Source: Ligustrum vulgare (lineage: Eukaryota > Streptophyta > Magnoliopsida > Lamiales > Oleaceae). Taken from it: a DNA stretch of 64,000 nucleotides. Positions within the stretch are counted from its first letter, which is position 1. Every line of letters starts with the position of its first letter. Made by a program: the position numbers and the translations under genes. Below the pieces are notes generated by a model. That model ran no database searches and was not told the origin of the DNA. It worked only from the letters and a program-made list of their open reading frames with translations. The stretch spans positions 24,613,446 through 24,677,445 of the forward strand of contig OY743172.1 in the NCBI GenBank assembly GCA_963555705.1. The letters run 5' to 3'. This document shows positions 30,598 through 41,960 of the stretch, one piece after another.

Positions 30598-31110
30598 TTC
30601 CACTATATCACTTCTGCACACTATTTACTTTGTAAAGATCATTTCTACAATGGACTACTTATAAATGTTTAGAGACTTCTGCATCACTCTTCTACATGGG
30701 GTGGGGGTCCTCAACTTGGCTTGCATATTGACTTTGTATATAAAGTTATAAAACTATAAAATAATATATCATATATTTAAACAAGTTTATTGGTTGTAAT
30801 GCCACAATTACTTACTAATTAAACATCAAAATATAATTGTAATAAGCCTATGCTTGACAAACTGTTTTTAAATAATGCCTTTTTAACTTCACACATTTTA
30901 TTTCTCTACTTTTCAAATACATATTTTAACTCGAAAGTTGAAAATATTATATTCTTTGTTTTTAGGTAAAAAAAATTTAACAAACAGAGAAAACGGGAGA
31001 TATATATATATTCTTGGGAAGCAAGGGGTCAACCTTTGAAAGATATTGAAATTAAAAATAAAAACTTGGTGAGGAAGTTTTCAACCGATATTTATAAGTC
31101 TGACCTTCAT
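30040..31110. repeat. Left copy of a degenerate segmental duplication
   Basis: Blocks at 30,075-30,215 and about 30,760-31,090 align in the same order and orientation with 38,205-38,335 and 38,400-38,610. The right copy lacks about 500 bp in between. Confidence 0.65.
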
Positions 31111-31152
31111 GCTTATAAAATGTTTGATGTCTAATGCAAAAAAATAAAAAAT

Positions 31153-31356
31153 TGTTGTGAAACTATCAAAATCTAACACCAATATTAGAGAGAAAGAGAT
31201 GGAGAGAATGAGAGAATTCTTCTCATTAAGAGGTGTCTTTCAAATGAAGATTTAAGCCTCTATTTATAGGAAAAATATAGGGGCAAAACAAGTCATTCAC
31301 ACAATAATTTACAATATAAATTAGGTAGAAGTTAGATAAGGGATTAATTTACAACA
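31153..31356 (-). repeat. LTR (3' LTR by polarity) of the 6.2-kb element
   Basis: 204 bp, TGTTGT...ACAACA; same length as 37,131-37,334. Contains a TATA-like CTATTTATAGG block. Confidence 0.88.
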
Positions 31357-31396
31357 CTCCCCCTTGAATGACTTATTGCTCAATTGCTCAATTGTC

Positions 31397-32180
31397 TGCC
31401 TCGTTAAAATCTTGCTAAGAAAATCCGATGGGATAAAACTTGAGCGAAGGAAAAAGAGTACAGCTGCTCCCCCTGATGTTGGCCATCATTAATCATTGAG
31501 TCTAGTATCCAAAATGACATCAATGATAAGTAGTACAAATCATGTACTAGAAACTTGAAATTATGAAATGTTGCCTTCGAATTATGAAGTGCTGAAGTGC
31601 TTCAGTGTTTTAGTGCTGCCTCGTTAAAACCTTGTCAGTAAAATCCAATTGGACAAAATCTGAACGAAGGAAAAAAGAGTACTGCCGCTGCCTCGTTAAA
31701 ACCTTGTCAGGAAAATCTAGTAGAACAAAACCTGGACGAAGGAAAAAGAGTACATCATGATTCTCCCCCTGAAGTGTGTAATCAAGTATTCATGAACCTT
31801 TTGAATAATGATATCATCTTTCGTCTGGAATATGTGTACATATGAAAATCTTCTTGTGTGTAGCCGATATCATAACATTCTTCATAAGATGTCTATGATT
31901 TTCTTCATTTGTTGATACCATTCCAGATGTCTATGATTTTCTTCATTTGTTGATATCATTCCAGCACAATTTAAAGAGAGAGCTTGTTGTTGAATTATTA
32001 CTTGCAGATAGCTGTGACAATGTCTCAAAAACCATGCTAGGAAAATCCTGTGGGACAAAACCTTAGCGAAAGGGAAAAGAGTACATTATTCTCATTGATA
32101 CGCCATAATTGATGGCTCATTAAAAACCTTGCTAGGAAAACCCTGTGGGACAAAACCTCAGCTAAGGGAAAAAGAGTGCG
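31397..32180. repeat. Five diverged copies of an about 65-bp motif near the LTR
   Basis: Units at about 31,397-31,465, 31,615-31,682, 31,687-31,755, 32,020-32,085 and 32,111-32,180 share GTTAAAACCTTG, GGACAAAACCT and GAAGGAAAAAGAGTAC blocks. Several are followed by CTCCCCCTGA. I recall similar blocks near the 3' ends of plant copia elements. Confidence 0.75.
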
Positions 32181-34268
32181 GCGCATATTTGTTCCCTTCA
32201 TAGGAATATCACAAGTATATTAATGCAATCTCAAATCATTTCATCAAACATATAGTTTTTGATGAGCTTTTATAAATAGTTTATAACTCATTTATGATGT
32301 CATAGCTCATTTATGATGTATTGAACATGCTATATCAAGCAATGTTTAGTTAGTTGACTGATTGCATTACTCAAATCTAGAATTGATTCACTTCTGGTGA
32401 AACTATCAAAATCTAGAATTCACTTCTGATGAATAATTAAATATTCATTTTCAAATTCACTTCTGGTGAATATTCATTTTCAGTGGATAATATAATTTTG
32501 CATATTGAAAATCAAGTGCATGCCCAAATATTCAAATATATAATAATAGTACACTCCAATTTCATTTTCAACATATTATATTATGGGGTCATATGTATCA
32601 TTCTTCATGTGATTTTATTTTAAGAATCACATTTCATTCTATAATGATACTATTCTGGGCAAATTGAATCTTTCAATGATTATACATGTATGTTCTTGCA
32701 CTTTATAAACTGCAATTTCTAATTTGCAGGAGTATAATCAATCATTGAAATAGATATCAATTTCGACATATAATCTATAATCATTTCGCTTGAAATCTCA
32801 ACGTACCGCGATCAACTGGTACATCAAAGAAAACTCCCAAAGTACCGAGATGAGAATCACACTTTTTGACCTCACTCATTGGTATATCAAAGAGTTCAAA
32901 CTAGTGATTTAGACTATAGTCTATCCACCATATTTCATGCCAGTTCTATGAAAAGTTTTGCGCGCAACGAGTCGTCTTATACGACTGTGTAATATTTTTC
33001 ATTTGTACAAATAATTACTGGCATTACACATTTAAGTGTTTGGACTTCAGGTCCTATAACAATAATCCCTACATCGGGGTTTTACACTTGGCCAAAGTAT
33101 TATAACCTCATTTTCATAAGAGGGTTGTTTATGCATGCGTTCGACTTATTTATCGATTCCATTTTATCTCAATATAACATAGAGAGATCTATATATATGT
33201 TCTATCATCAGGTACCTGAGTCTCTTATATTTAATTATGTCCCTTTTACTTACTATGAGTATTTAGCTTCAAATGGATCATTTCAATTATTTAAGAGATA
33301 TTTATTTTTGAAATCGATTCTCATTATGCTTCAGGCATAATTACGCTTTAAGCGTGTTTTCCCCATAATATTCAAGAATCTTGTATTATATCAGTCGGCT
33401 AACAATGCCGCAACACATGTCATTCATAATTATGGATATAATCACAATATTATATCTAAGTGCATTTTGTTAGAGTGTATATAGATATCGCACTTTTTAG
33501 AAATCATAAAGCTTTACAAGCTAATCTTTATTTCATCTTATTGACATGTTTGTATGTAAAATATTGCTGCATGAGAAATATTTATATTCAAATTGTTCTC
33601 ATAGCAAATAACTTTAGGCTTTTAATCTGCTAAATCATTAGCAATATAATATTTTATTATCTCAACTAATTCGTAAAATCATTAATGGCTTTAAGATATA
33701 TTAATGCTAGCATTTATTTCTTTGCTCGTAATATCATTACTTGAGCAAATAATCAGTCATTCATTTTCTTAGTAAGATAATTAATTTACTTTTGAGAACA
33801 AGCAGCAATGAGAATTTGTTAACCTGAACAATCTTCTGGTCCTTCAATGAATGTCATTTTGCATTCTCAATAAATCTCATTATTGAATTGGAATCTAACC
33901 AATCATTATAGAACTTCTGGTTCAGCAAGATATTTCACTTGTACATATGTATGAACTTCTGGTCCAATATAATATTTATTTCATCAGTACGTATTTCTGT
34001 ACAGTTCAAATCAATATACCTTTATTACGTTTAGTATACCGGAAAAATCAGGTACAATATCCAAGAAAATATCTCAATCTTGTCGCCAAATCTTCCCTTA
34101 TATCGAAAAAGGTAATGACGCATTATCTCATTGTTTCCACCTTTTCAATAATTTATTCCATTATTTCTTGATGGAATCGATATCACTGACACGCGGAGCC
34201 ACCGCTCTTTTATGCGTTAGATAATGCATTTAAATAGATGATTTGGGAAGAGATTAGATCCAAAAAAA

Positions 34269-34775
34269 ATGGATGTTATATTATCAAATATTCGCAAATA
34301 TTATTCTAATTTTCCGGTAAATGTTTTGAAAAAGATTTACCGAGTTCGACTTGAAAGATTGAGGCTGCTGATGGATCAAGGTATTCCAGAAGATGTTCAT
34401 TTGTTGATCGAAGCAAAAGTTCGATTAGCTGGTGAGTTACCAGATTCATTTTCTAAGCACAAGCCTGGCTTAGGTAAAAGTACTTTTGCAAAGAAGCGAA
34501 GAGTAAAAAGATTAAATAGTTGCTACAAATGTGCTCGATGGACATGTAATACCCGTTGTAAATCAATAGGATATTCATCCATAAATCGAGATGATAAGAT
34601 AGACTTCATTAAGGGTGGACTGAGTAAGGAGTCATTTGATGATATCCGATTGACTCTTGAGACGCACCCTAGTGGGTATGTGCAACGTGAGCTAATATCT
34701 TTATGGGCTAAATTCATCAGTGATAAAGAGCGTTATAGTCTCAAAAATATAATAGCAAAAGATCCTGTTCTCTAG
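34269..34775 (+). CDS. 168-aa ORF resembling plant-virus cysteine-rich nucleic-acid-binding protein (NABP-like)
   Basis: An intact ORF from ATG 34,269 to TAG. A basic cluster at residues 70-82 (Gly-Lys-Ser-x-Phe-Ala-Lys-Lys-Arg-Arg pattern) is followed at once by Cys85, Cys88, Cys93 and Cys97, then an Asp-Phe-Ile-x-x-Gly segment near 112-117. An Arg-rich patch before a Cys-x2-Cys finger and a following Phe-Ile-x-x-Gly block are the signature I associate with the 3'-proximal NABPs of carlavirus/vitivirus-type flexiviruses, which bind RNA and often suppress silencing. It lies inside the LTR element, antisense to it. The family assignment is by eye only; an unrelated basic zinc-finger protein is the alternative. 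Confidence 0.45.
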   Translation: MDVILSNIRKYYSNFPVNVLKKIYRVRLERLRLLMDQGIPEDVHLLIEAKVRLAGELPDSFSKHKPGLGKSTFAKKRRVKRLNSCYKCARWTCNTRCKSIGYSSINRDDKIDFIKGGLSKESFDDIRLTLETHPSGYVQRELISLWAKFISDKERYSLKNIIAKDPVL

Positions 34776-35096
34776 GCTGTTATAAACAATGATATTTTGG
34801 CTATTTATCATTGATACAAGGTAAATCAGTATATTGTGTGTATATATTTGCACATATATTTATAAAATATTTTCATATTTCATTTCTCGAGCATTGATAA
34901 AGTGTATTGAAAAATCACCGAAAGGTAAGCTTTATCAAAAGTAGTGTAATTTAGTCAGGAGTAGGTTTTTATTTTTTCAAAAGACGAGCAGTAAATAGTG
35001 AAGTTTTTCAAGTTTAAAAAGTCAATGATTTTCACAGTTTCATGCATCCCAAAATATCATTTTCTCATAAGTTTTTCCTTCCTTATACTTTCAAAG

Positions 35097-35722
35097 ATGG
35101 AAGGACCAAAATTTCGACATATCAAAACTATCTATGTATTTTGTGGATCAAAAGTAGGAAAATGTTTTGGATATCTAGAAGTAGCAGTGGATTTAGGAAA
35201 TAAATTGGGGGAGAAAGGTATCACTCTCGTGTATGGGGGTGGTAGCAGTGGTTTGATGGGTTGTGTTTCTCAATCTGCTCTCACAGAGTGAGTAAAAGTG
35301 ATTGGTGTTATACCTACTCCTTTAGTAGATATTGCAGGCAAAACACGAGGGTATGAAGTACAAACCTTATCTATCCATGAACGCATAACGCGCATGCTAT
35401 ATGGTTCTAATGCCTTTATAGCCCTGCCTGGAGGTTTTGGTTCTTTAGAGGAAATATTTAATATTACCTCATGGGCTCAATTATATCTCCATACCAAGCC
35501 TATTAGGCTTTTAAATGTTAACAATTTATTTGATGGTTTGCTAACATTTCTTGATTATGCTGTGGAACAGTGATTCATCTCTCCATTTTCTAGGAGAATT
35601 CTTATTTCTGTTCCTTCTATCGAGGAACTGCTGGATAAGTTGTAATCATATATTCCAATACAAGATTCAGCAGGATTAAAGATAGATTGGTCGCAAGGAA
35701 GGGGAATTAAGTGAAAATGGAG
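35097..35722 (+). pseudogene. LOG-like cytokinin riboside 5'-monophosphate phosphoribohydrolase, intronless, with stops
   Basis: From ATG 35,097 one frame encodes almost a whole LOG/lysine-decarboxylase-like protein: the N-terminal Phe-Cys-Gly-Ser motif, Gly-Gly-Gly-Ser-x-Gly-Leu-Met-Gly, the Pro-Gly-Gly-x-Gly-x-x-x-Glu active-site motif (Thr replaced by Ser), and the C-terminal Phe-Ile-Ser-Pro region. In-frame stops occur at 35,289 (TGA), 35,571 (TGA) and near 35,642 (TAA), with no length change. Plant LOG genes normally have several introns; none is present, so this looks RNA-derived. LOG enzymes release active cytokinin from its nucleotide. It sits about 320 bp after the NABP-like ORF on the same strand. 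Confidence 0.8.
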
Positions 35723-36199
35723 TCCGGTTAATGTAAATTTATCCTTGTGAATCTCAAAATATTGTGGGTGATAGAGTATGGGGTATTCTTACTCTTGAGA
35801 CACACCTCTTTGAATGTTTCTTTATTTCCTCAAAAGATCAAAAGTGGTAGGATACGGCTACTCCCGAAACACATCTCTAATTTTGAGGATCATAAATGTT
35901 TCCCCATTTTGTATTTTGCATGTATGACTCATTTATACTTCTTTAGGAGCAATAATAATATCATTTCAGTATGTTTAGATGATAATTTTTACTTCTTCTG
36001 GAGTAAATATGTACTTCTTCTGGAATACATAAGTGCTCGTGCAAGAACTTTTCCAGACACTTATCATCTAATATTCATATCATAATACTGATGAGATTAT
36101 TTTCACATTAGCCATATCCGTGTTAACATTTGATATTATCTTATCATACATCAACATTCTCTTGTTGGATAATTCATTTTTATCTATCTTTTCAATACA

Positions 36200-36510
36200 G
36201 ATAATGGTAACTTCTGGTACCGTTTGATAAAATATTTTTATCAACATTCACCAACTTTTTGGTAATGATAACTTCTAGTATCATTTGATAAAATATTTTC
36301 TAACTTTAGTATTAATAACTTCTGGTATCATTTAATGAAGTATCAAATAACAATAATATTGCATATATATTAACAATAATAATACTGGGGTTATACAACC
36401 ACGTATATATGTTGACAACAACCTCTAATATGTTATATACAATATTAATACTGGGTTTATACCACTACGTATATATGTTGACAACAACCTCTAATATATT
36501 AGAATTAATC
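36200..36510. repeat. Short tandem duplications inside the LTR element
   Basis: Three diverged units of AACTTCTGGTATCATTTGAT type (about 36,208-36,345) and a near-perfect duplication of about 65 bp containing CGTATATATGTTGACAACAA (about 36,380-36,500). ACTTCTGGT-like motifs are scattered through the element at least ten times. Confidence 0.65.
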
Positions 36511-37130
36511 AACAATTGAGGTGTTTATAAAATTTGAATATATGTAAAATATTTCATGTATTCAATTGATAGACCGACCATATAGGCGTGGTCAACATAA
36601 TGAAATAATTACCTTTCATGAGTGAGCGAGTCATATCTTCCAGTAAAGGTATTCATAATAGTCCAATTCGTTACGATAATGAGTCATATCCAGTTAAGGT
36701 ATAAATCCAGTTCATAATAAATCCATCACGGTATGACAATGATTATATTACTTATACTTTATTTAATTTTTTTATTTTATCTAATTGATTCCATAATAGT
36801 GTCAATAGATTAAGAATATATATTCTACTTAATGATTAGTAATCATCCATAATTAAACTAATTAATATATATATATACCTGCTACTACTAAGTTAGTGGG
36901 CTAGTGGGCTATATATATATATCGTCCATGGATGATGAAAACTTGTAGGCAGATTCAATATTTTCATATTTTCGAGATATAATTTGTTTTCTAATACCAA
37001 AAATATTTGGAAAATGAAATGTAGATTAATAATAATCTGGTTTCTGATACAGAGGTTCATCATTTAGATGCAACTGTAGAGCATACTCCCGTCATATTAC
37101 TCAATAGGTTAGAGACTCGTGCTGATAACG

Positions 37131-37334
37131 TGTTGTAAAACTATCAAAATCTAACACCAATATTAGAGAGAAAGAAATGGAGAGAATGAGAGAATTCTTC
37201 TCATTAAGAGGTGTCTTTCAAATGAAGATTTAAGTCCCTATTTATAGGAAAAATATAGGGGTAAAACAAGTCATTCACACAATAATTTACAATATAAATT
37301 AGGTAGAAGTTAGGTAAGGGATTAATTTACAACA
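37131..37334 (-). repeat. LTR (5' LTR by polarity) of the 6.2-kb element
   Basis: 204 bp, TGTTGT...ACAACA, six mismatches to the partner LTR. Confidence 0.88.
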
Positions 37335-37467
37335 AAAATCGCTTTTTTGATTTGTATCAGAAATTGAGCTACTGACCACCATGACATTCGGTTATTGTGT
37401 TATACTACCAGTGCCATGTATTTTGCAATATCAACGTAAACTTCGAAAATATCCCTTTGGTAGAACA

Positions 37468-37645
37468 TGAAATTATTTGGTAATGTAATTTTTAGATTTT
37501 TTTTATTTTTTTATTTTATTTTTTTTATGACTTTGTGGTTTTAAAATGTTTGAAAAGTCAAAAATTATGAACTTGACTAAAAATGCGTGGTCGAAATTGA
37601 GTTTGAAAAATTGATGTGAAAAAAATAATTTTACCAAATAGGCTC
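37468..37645. mobile_element. Tourist-like MITE, family 2
   Basis: The interior and terminal TATTTGGTAAT / TTACCAAATAGGCTC match the elements at 38,944-39,120 and 51,716-51,888. The left boundary is approximate. Confidence 0.5.
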
Positions 37646-38189
37646 TACGATAAATCCCAAGAAGGTACATGAAGGGTAAAACAGTAATGAGAAATATGAG
37701 GTAAAAGTCATCTTGTTGAGTGTTGGACATTCAAAGAGTTTATTGTGAGATGCATAAATTTCACTAACAGCTGGGAATCAGGGAATGTGTATTTGTTCAC
37801 TCTCATAAGGAAAGGGTTATGATGACCTTCTAATTATGAGAATAAAATATACGTGTATAAAATTGATTAATGTAAAATTTTTCTGTCCATATTATTCTAT
37901 TCATCAAGAGCTTCATTATGAGTATAATCTTGATATATAATTTTTATTATTTAAAAAAGTACTTATTTTTACATATAATTAAGCAGTTTAAGTTTTTCAA
38001 TTTTTAATATATTTTATCTTCACAAAAAGATGGTCATCATAATCATCTTTTGTGAGGAGAACAAATTCACACTCGTGCTTAACTACTCAGCGTTGTTTGA
38101 TAAGAATTTTAATTCAAATTTTCAACCACACATTTCTTAATTTTTATTACAATCTCCAAAAAAATCTGATTTTATCACTACCATGCGTC

Positions 38190-38610
38190 ATTGAAGTTAA
38201 TCTCTACCGAAATGTGCAGATTGCATTGGTGCAACATATAAATTGGAACGATTTGGGAATGAAGAAATTGAGAAATTTGATTGCCATCGGAATGACTCCT
38301 TCAAGGATTCTCCTTATCAAATTGTCTGATCTGCACATTGACTTGCTATAAAATACTTAATAAATACTGCATTTGATAAGTACATTGTATGGAATCATTA
38401 ATTTTTGTTAGTTAAATAATTTAAACAAGTTAATGGATTGTAATCTACACTTAATCAGGGAATTAAACATCAAAGATTCAAAATAATTATACAATAGTAA
38501 AAGGAATAAAGAAAATCAATTATATTCTTGGGGAGCAAGGGAGTCAACCTTATTTTTTTTTTATTTTTTTTAACAAAAATTAAAAACTTGGGAAGGACGT
38601 TTTCAACCAC
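38190..38610. repeat. Right copy of the degenerate segmental duplication
   Basis: Aligns with 30,075-30,215 and 30,760-31,090 as described for the left copy. It contains a short plus-strand ORF that is not conserved as coding. Confidence 0.6.
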
Positions 38611-38943
38611 CTTAATGCTGATTAATTTTTCTTCTTTCCTTTTTTATGTTTCTCTTCTCTACTTCCTGTCGACTATTCTGAAGTTTCTCCAACAATAACA
38701 TCAGTTTATCATCAATATTGTAGCTTTTTTTTTTTTTTTTTTTTTTACCATCGTCAGTAATAATTTTAAAATGACTGCGTATTTAAATATCACTGTCGGA
38801 AATTCTTTTAAGAGATTATCGGTTCATCAATATGAATAGGTCAACTTAATATTGACTATTGAGACGTGGAATTGTTGTTCAAATGTTTGGAAGCAAGTTA
38901 AGCATCCATTACCCAGTTCAAAAAAAAAAAAAAAAGCGGTTAA

Positions 38944-39120
38944 GAGCCTATTTGGTAATGTGAAAATTTTTGATTTTTTTAGTTTTTATTTTTATTTTTT
39001 GATGGATGTGTGATTTAAAAATGTTTGAAAAGTCAGAAATGGTAGACTAAACTAAGAATTGATGGTTGGGATTGAGTTTAAAAAGTTATGGTAAATATTT
39101 TACCTTTACCCAAAAAGCTC
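38944..39120. mobile_element. Tourist-like MITE, family 2, with TAA target-site duplication
   Basis: A 177-bp element starts GAGCCTATTTGGTAATG and ends ...CCCAAAAAGCTC, flanked by TAA on each side, as expected for PIF/Harbinger-related MITEs. Confidence 0.65.
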
Positions 39121-41430
39121 TAAGCATTCATTTGATAAATTTATAAATTGTTTACAAAAGAGGAACAAAAATGTATCTTATGTGTACATGTTGTCCTCAA
39201 TATGTGCATGTTGCGACTAACATGTGCCTGTATCGAATAACGTAATATGTCCAATTCGAACGACAGATCAATAAGTGATAATAATTAGTAGTAATGAATT
39301 TATAAATAATTATGTGTTTGACAACCCTATTATAATCAACATATTTCCTCAACTTACTTTTTAACTAAACACATTTTTTAAAGTTACTTTTTAACCACAA
39401 ATTCAATCAATTGACACCGCCAAATAGAGGCCAAAACTAATATTTGACTTTGACGAAGTCTCCGCTTGGTGGCTATGTTTTCATTTATAAAAAAAATATT
39501 GTTAAAAAATACACTCTGTAAAAAAAAAATTCTTATAAAGTGAAAAAATTACTAGTAAGATAAAAATTAACTTCTAAGATATAAAAATTACTTAACTATA
39601 ATATAAGTAAAAGAATACGTAAAAATACTTACATATATATAAAATTTTCAGTTTTAGTTAAAAATTATTTATAATTAAAATATCATTTATGAGGAAAAAA
39701 TTCATATAAAAAGTTATAAAATGAAAATTTTACAAAGATCGGGATGGGATATATGTAATTTTATTCATTTAAAAAAATTTCACAATCGTTGAAAATGAAC
39801 TCCAAATCATGGATTGAACTATTTTATTCTAATCTGATACTTAAAATCACCAAAAATGGAGTCCCCCACACTTCCAAAATTGTTGCATTAAAAAATGCCC
39901 ATGATAAGACGTACAAATTCCCAATCAGACCATAGGGTTGGGCAAAAAAATAAAAAAAGGGAATCAGCAATTCAGTTCGACTCCGTTTCGATTTTTTCAA
40001 AATTTTAAACAATTTTGAAAAAAATAAATTAAACGGGATGGCAGGATTGACCCGTCTCACTCGAGAATTTGCGGGACGGGAGTAACCGAACCTGCCCCGT
40101 TGCTATCACTCATCATCACCACCACTTAATGCCCACGACACCACAAGTACATCAAGCAACACTACCACTTTTATGCAAAGAAAACCACCAGATCAACGCA
40201 CCACAAGTACAAGCACTAGATCGAAGCACTGAAGAAGCAGCACTACCACTAGGTCGAAGTGGCAAGGCCGCTGCTTCGATGCTAGATCTTGTAACGCTAT
40301 GCCCATCACAACACCTATCAATTTAAAAGAAGCAAGATCGAAAACAGAAGCATTTTGTTGTAAACCAGTCCTGGGATTGTGAAGCGGTTTTCTTCCTCCT
40401 CAAACTTGTCATATTTGCGCTTTACGGAACGAATATATGTCCTGAAAATGCAAGTTCATCATTCAATTGCTACATCCACAATCGCATCTAGGGTGTTTTT
40501 CGAACGAAACGAATCAGAAATAGGTGTTCAAAGTTCCATTTCAAAAAATTATGGAATCAAAATGTTGTTCCATATTTTGTTCCAAAATTTTTGGAATTTA
40601 CAAACTTCATTCCAAACAGAAATTCGAAAAATTTCAAAAATTTCCAATATTTAATATTTTATTAAGATTTATAATAATTTTAATTATATGAAAAAATAAA
40701 AATTCGAGGAATTGAATGCCTGAAATTAAATGAGTTCAAAATTTTAACTAATTAGTAAAAAACTATAATTAAAGTTATAAATCACAAAAGACAACAAAAT
40801 AATAACATAAAATCTATAAATATATTTAACATAAGTTTTTTGATAATGATTTAATAAAATAAAAATTATCACGAAAAACAATATTACCAATTTATCTAAC
40901 TTAAATCCTATGCTAAAATTGAAGTGTTATTCTTTTTCTTTTCTTTTTTACTAAATGAAAGTCAATTATATGTTAAATTTCATGTTAATAATATTTTAAT
41001 ATCATTAATTGTTCAATAAATTATTTTCTTAGATTTTATTAATTGTAATACAAATAAAAAAAAATCGAAATTTATTCCGGAAAAAATCAGAATTTCTGAT
41101 CGGAATATATATGTTCGGAATACTTTAGAAATTTTTGGATTGAAATTTTGGAATTTTTTGAATTTTAAAACTTGTTCCAATTCCAATCCAATTTTTTTTA
41201 AAAAAAAAATCAGAGTTCAGAAGTTTCGAATTTCTGACAAGTCGAAATCGAATTTTTTGGAAAAATTCGGAACAAAATAATATGGAATCAGATTTTCCAA
41301 TCCAACCCCTCAGCCTGAATAGCAACATTTGACCGGACTCTTTGATGGGGACGAATTATTAGACTTCATATCCAAAGAACATACAATCAAATCTAAACAC
41401 CTCGAGAATCCATTTTTTTTGCAACAAATT
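39121..41430. other. AT-rich DNA without a supported gene
   Basis: Includes a GC-rich patch at about 40,030-40,115 whose CCCCGTTGCTATCAC is the inverse of the end motif at 24,007. There are also two low-complexity TTCGGAA/TTTTGGAA-rich stretches (40,495-40,620 and 41,100-41,300). Short ORFs here have no domain. Confidence 0.4.
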
Positions 41431-41436
41431 TACACT

Positions 41437-41606
41437 CCGTTCGGCGGCTCATTAATGAGGTGAGAGAAGATTTTTTGTTGTTTTCGAGATAAAACATGTG
41501 GTTAAAAATTGAAGAGAGAAAACGTTTGTGGTTAAAAAGTGATTTGAGAAATTGTGTAATTTAAATTGTAGTTTAAATAGCTCATTAATGAGCTAGCCGA
41601 ACACCT
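41437..41606. mobile_element. MITE-like element with GTTCGG...CCGAAC ends
   Basis: The ends GTTCGGCGGCTCATTAATGA and TCATTAATGAGCTAGCCGAAC form imperfect inverted repeats. The interior shares the GTGGTTAAAAAGTGATTTG core with the family-1 MITEs. Confidence 0.6.
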
Positions 41607-41769
41607 CATAAAGAGTTTCCCAATCAAACAAATCCCCAGACGATGATAGCGGCGCCTCTTACCTTGAAATCGTCACTGCCAACAGGGTCTTACGACAATG
41701 TTCGAAGCAGTGCGGCCTGCGGGACTCCGATGGGGATGGGGTGTGGCATCGTCTGGGAAGGGGCGGAGA

Positions 41770-41960
41770 TGATTAGGGTTTGAAGTGGTGTGAAATTGGA
41801 ATAAGATTGGATAATTAATTTAATTCTAGAATAATATTATTTAAATTTTTTAATTAATTAAAATCTTAATTAAAACATGAATTTTGAAGTTATATATGTT
41901 TTGTATTATATTATATTTGAATTGGAAACTTAAAAAACATGTTTACGTGTAATTTTCACT
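41770..41960. repeat. Second copy of sequence found at about 28,055-28,265
   Basis: An ordered run of similar blocks (TTAGGGTTTGAWGTGG, AATTAATTTAATT, TTTGAAGTT, GTGTAATTTYCACTTA) shows a dispersed or duplicated unit in the same orientation. Confidence 0.5.

Larger units (their letters stand above)
31153..37334 (-). mobile_element. LTR retrotransposon with 204-bp LTRs and perfect AAAAT target-site duplication, non-autonomous
   Basis: Two direct 204-bp repeats (31,153-31,356 and 37,131-37,334) start TGTTGT and end ACAACA; they differ at six positions by eye. AAAAT flanks both sides (31,148-31,152 and 37,335-37,339). The polarity is minus: a purine tract (AAGGGGGAG on the minus strand) adjoins the LTR at 31,356, while a candidate primer-site region reading CGTTATCAGCACGAG on the minus strand adjoins the other. 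The 5.8-kb interior shows no gag-pol ORF. Instead it has AT-rich repeats and two plus-strand cargo ORFs. It resembles a LARD-like derivative of a copia-type element. Confidence 0.88.

Noticed and set aside
31397..32180. Regularly spaced repeats considered as a CRISPR array
   Set aside because: Only five diverged 65-bp units with irregular spacing inside a plant retrotransposon; CRISPR arrays are prokaryotic.
33125..34171. Short plus-strand ORFs (71 and 74 aa) inside the 6.2-kb LTR element
   Set aside because: AT-rich Tyr/Ile/Phe-rich products without motifs; considered as upstream parts of the NABP-like cargo but no viral coat or movement signature could be supported.
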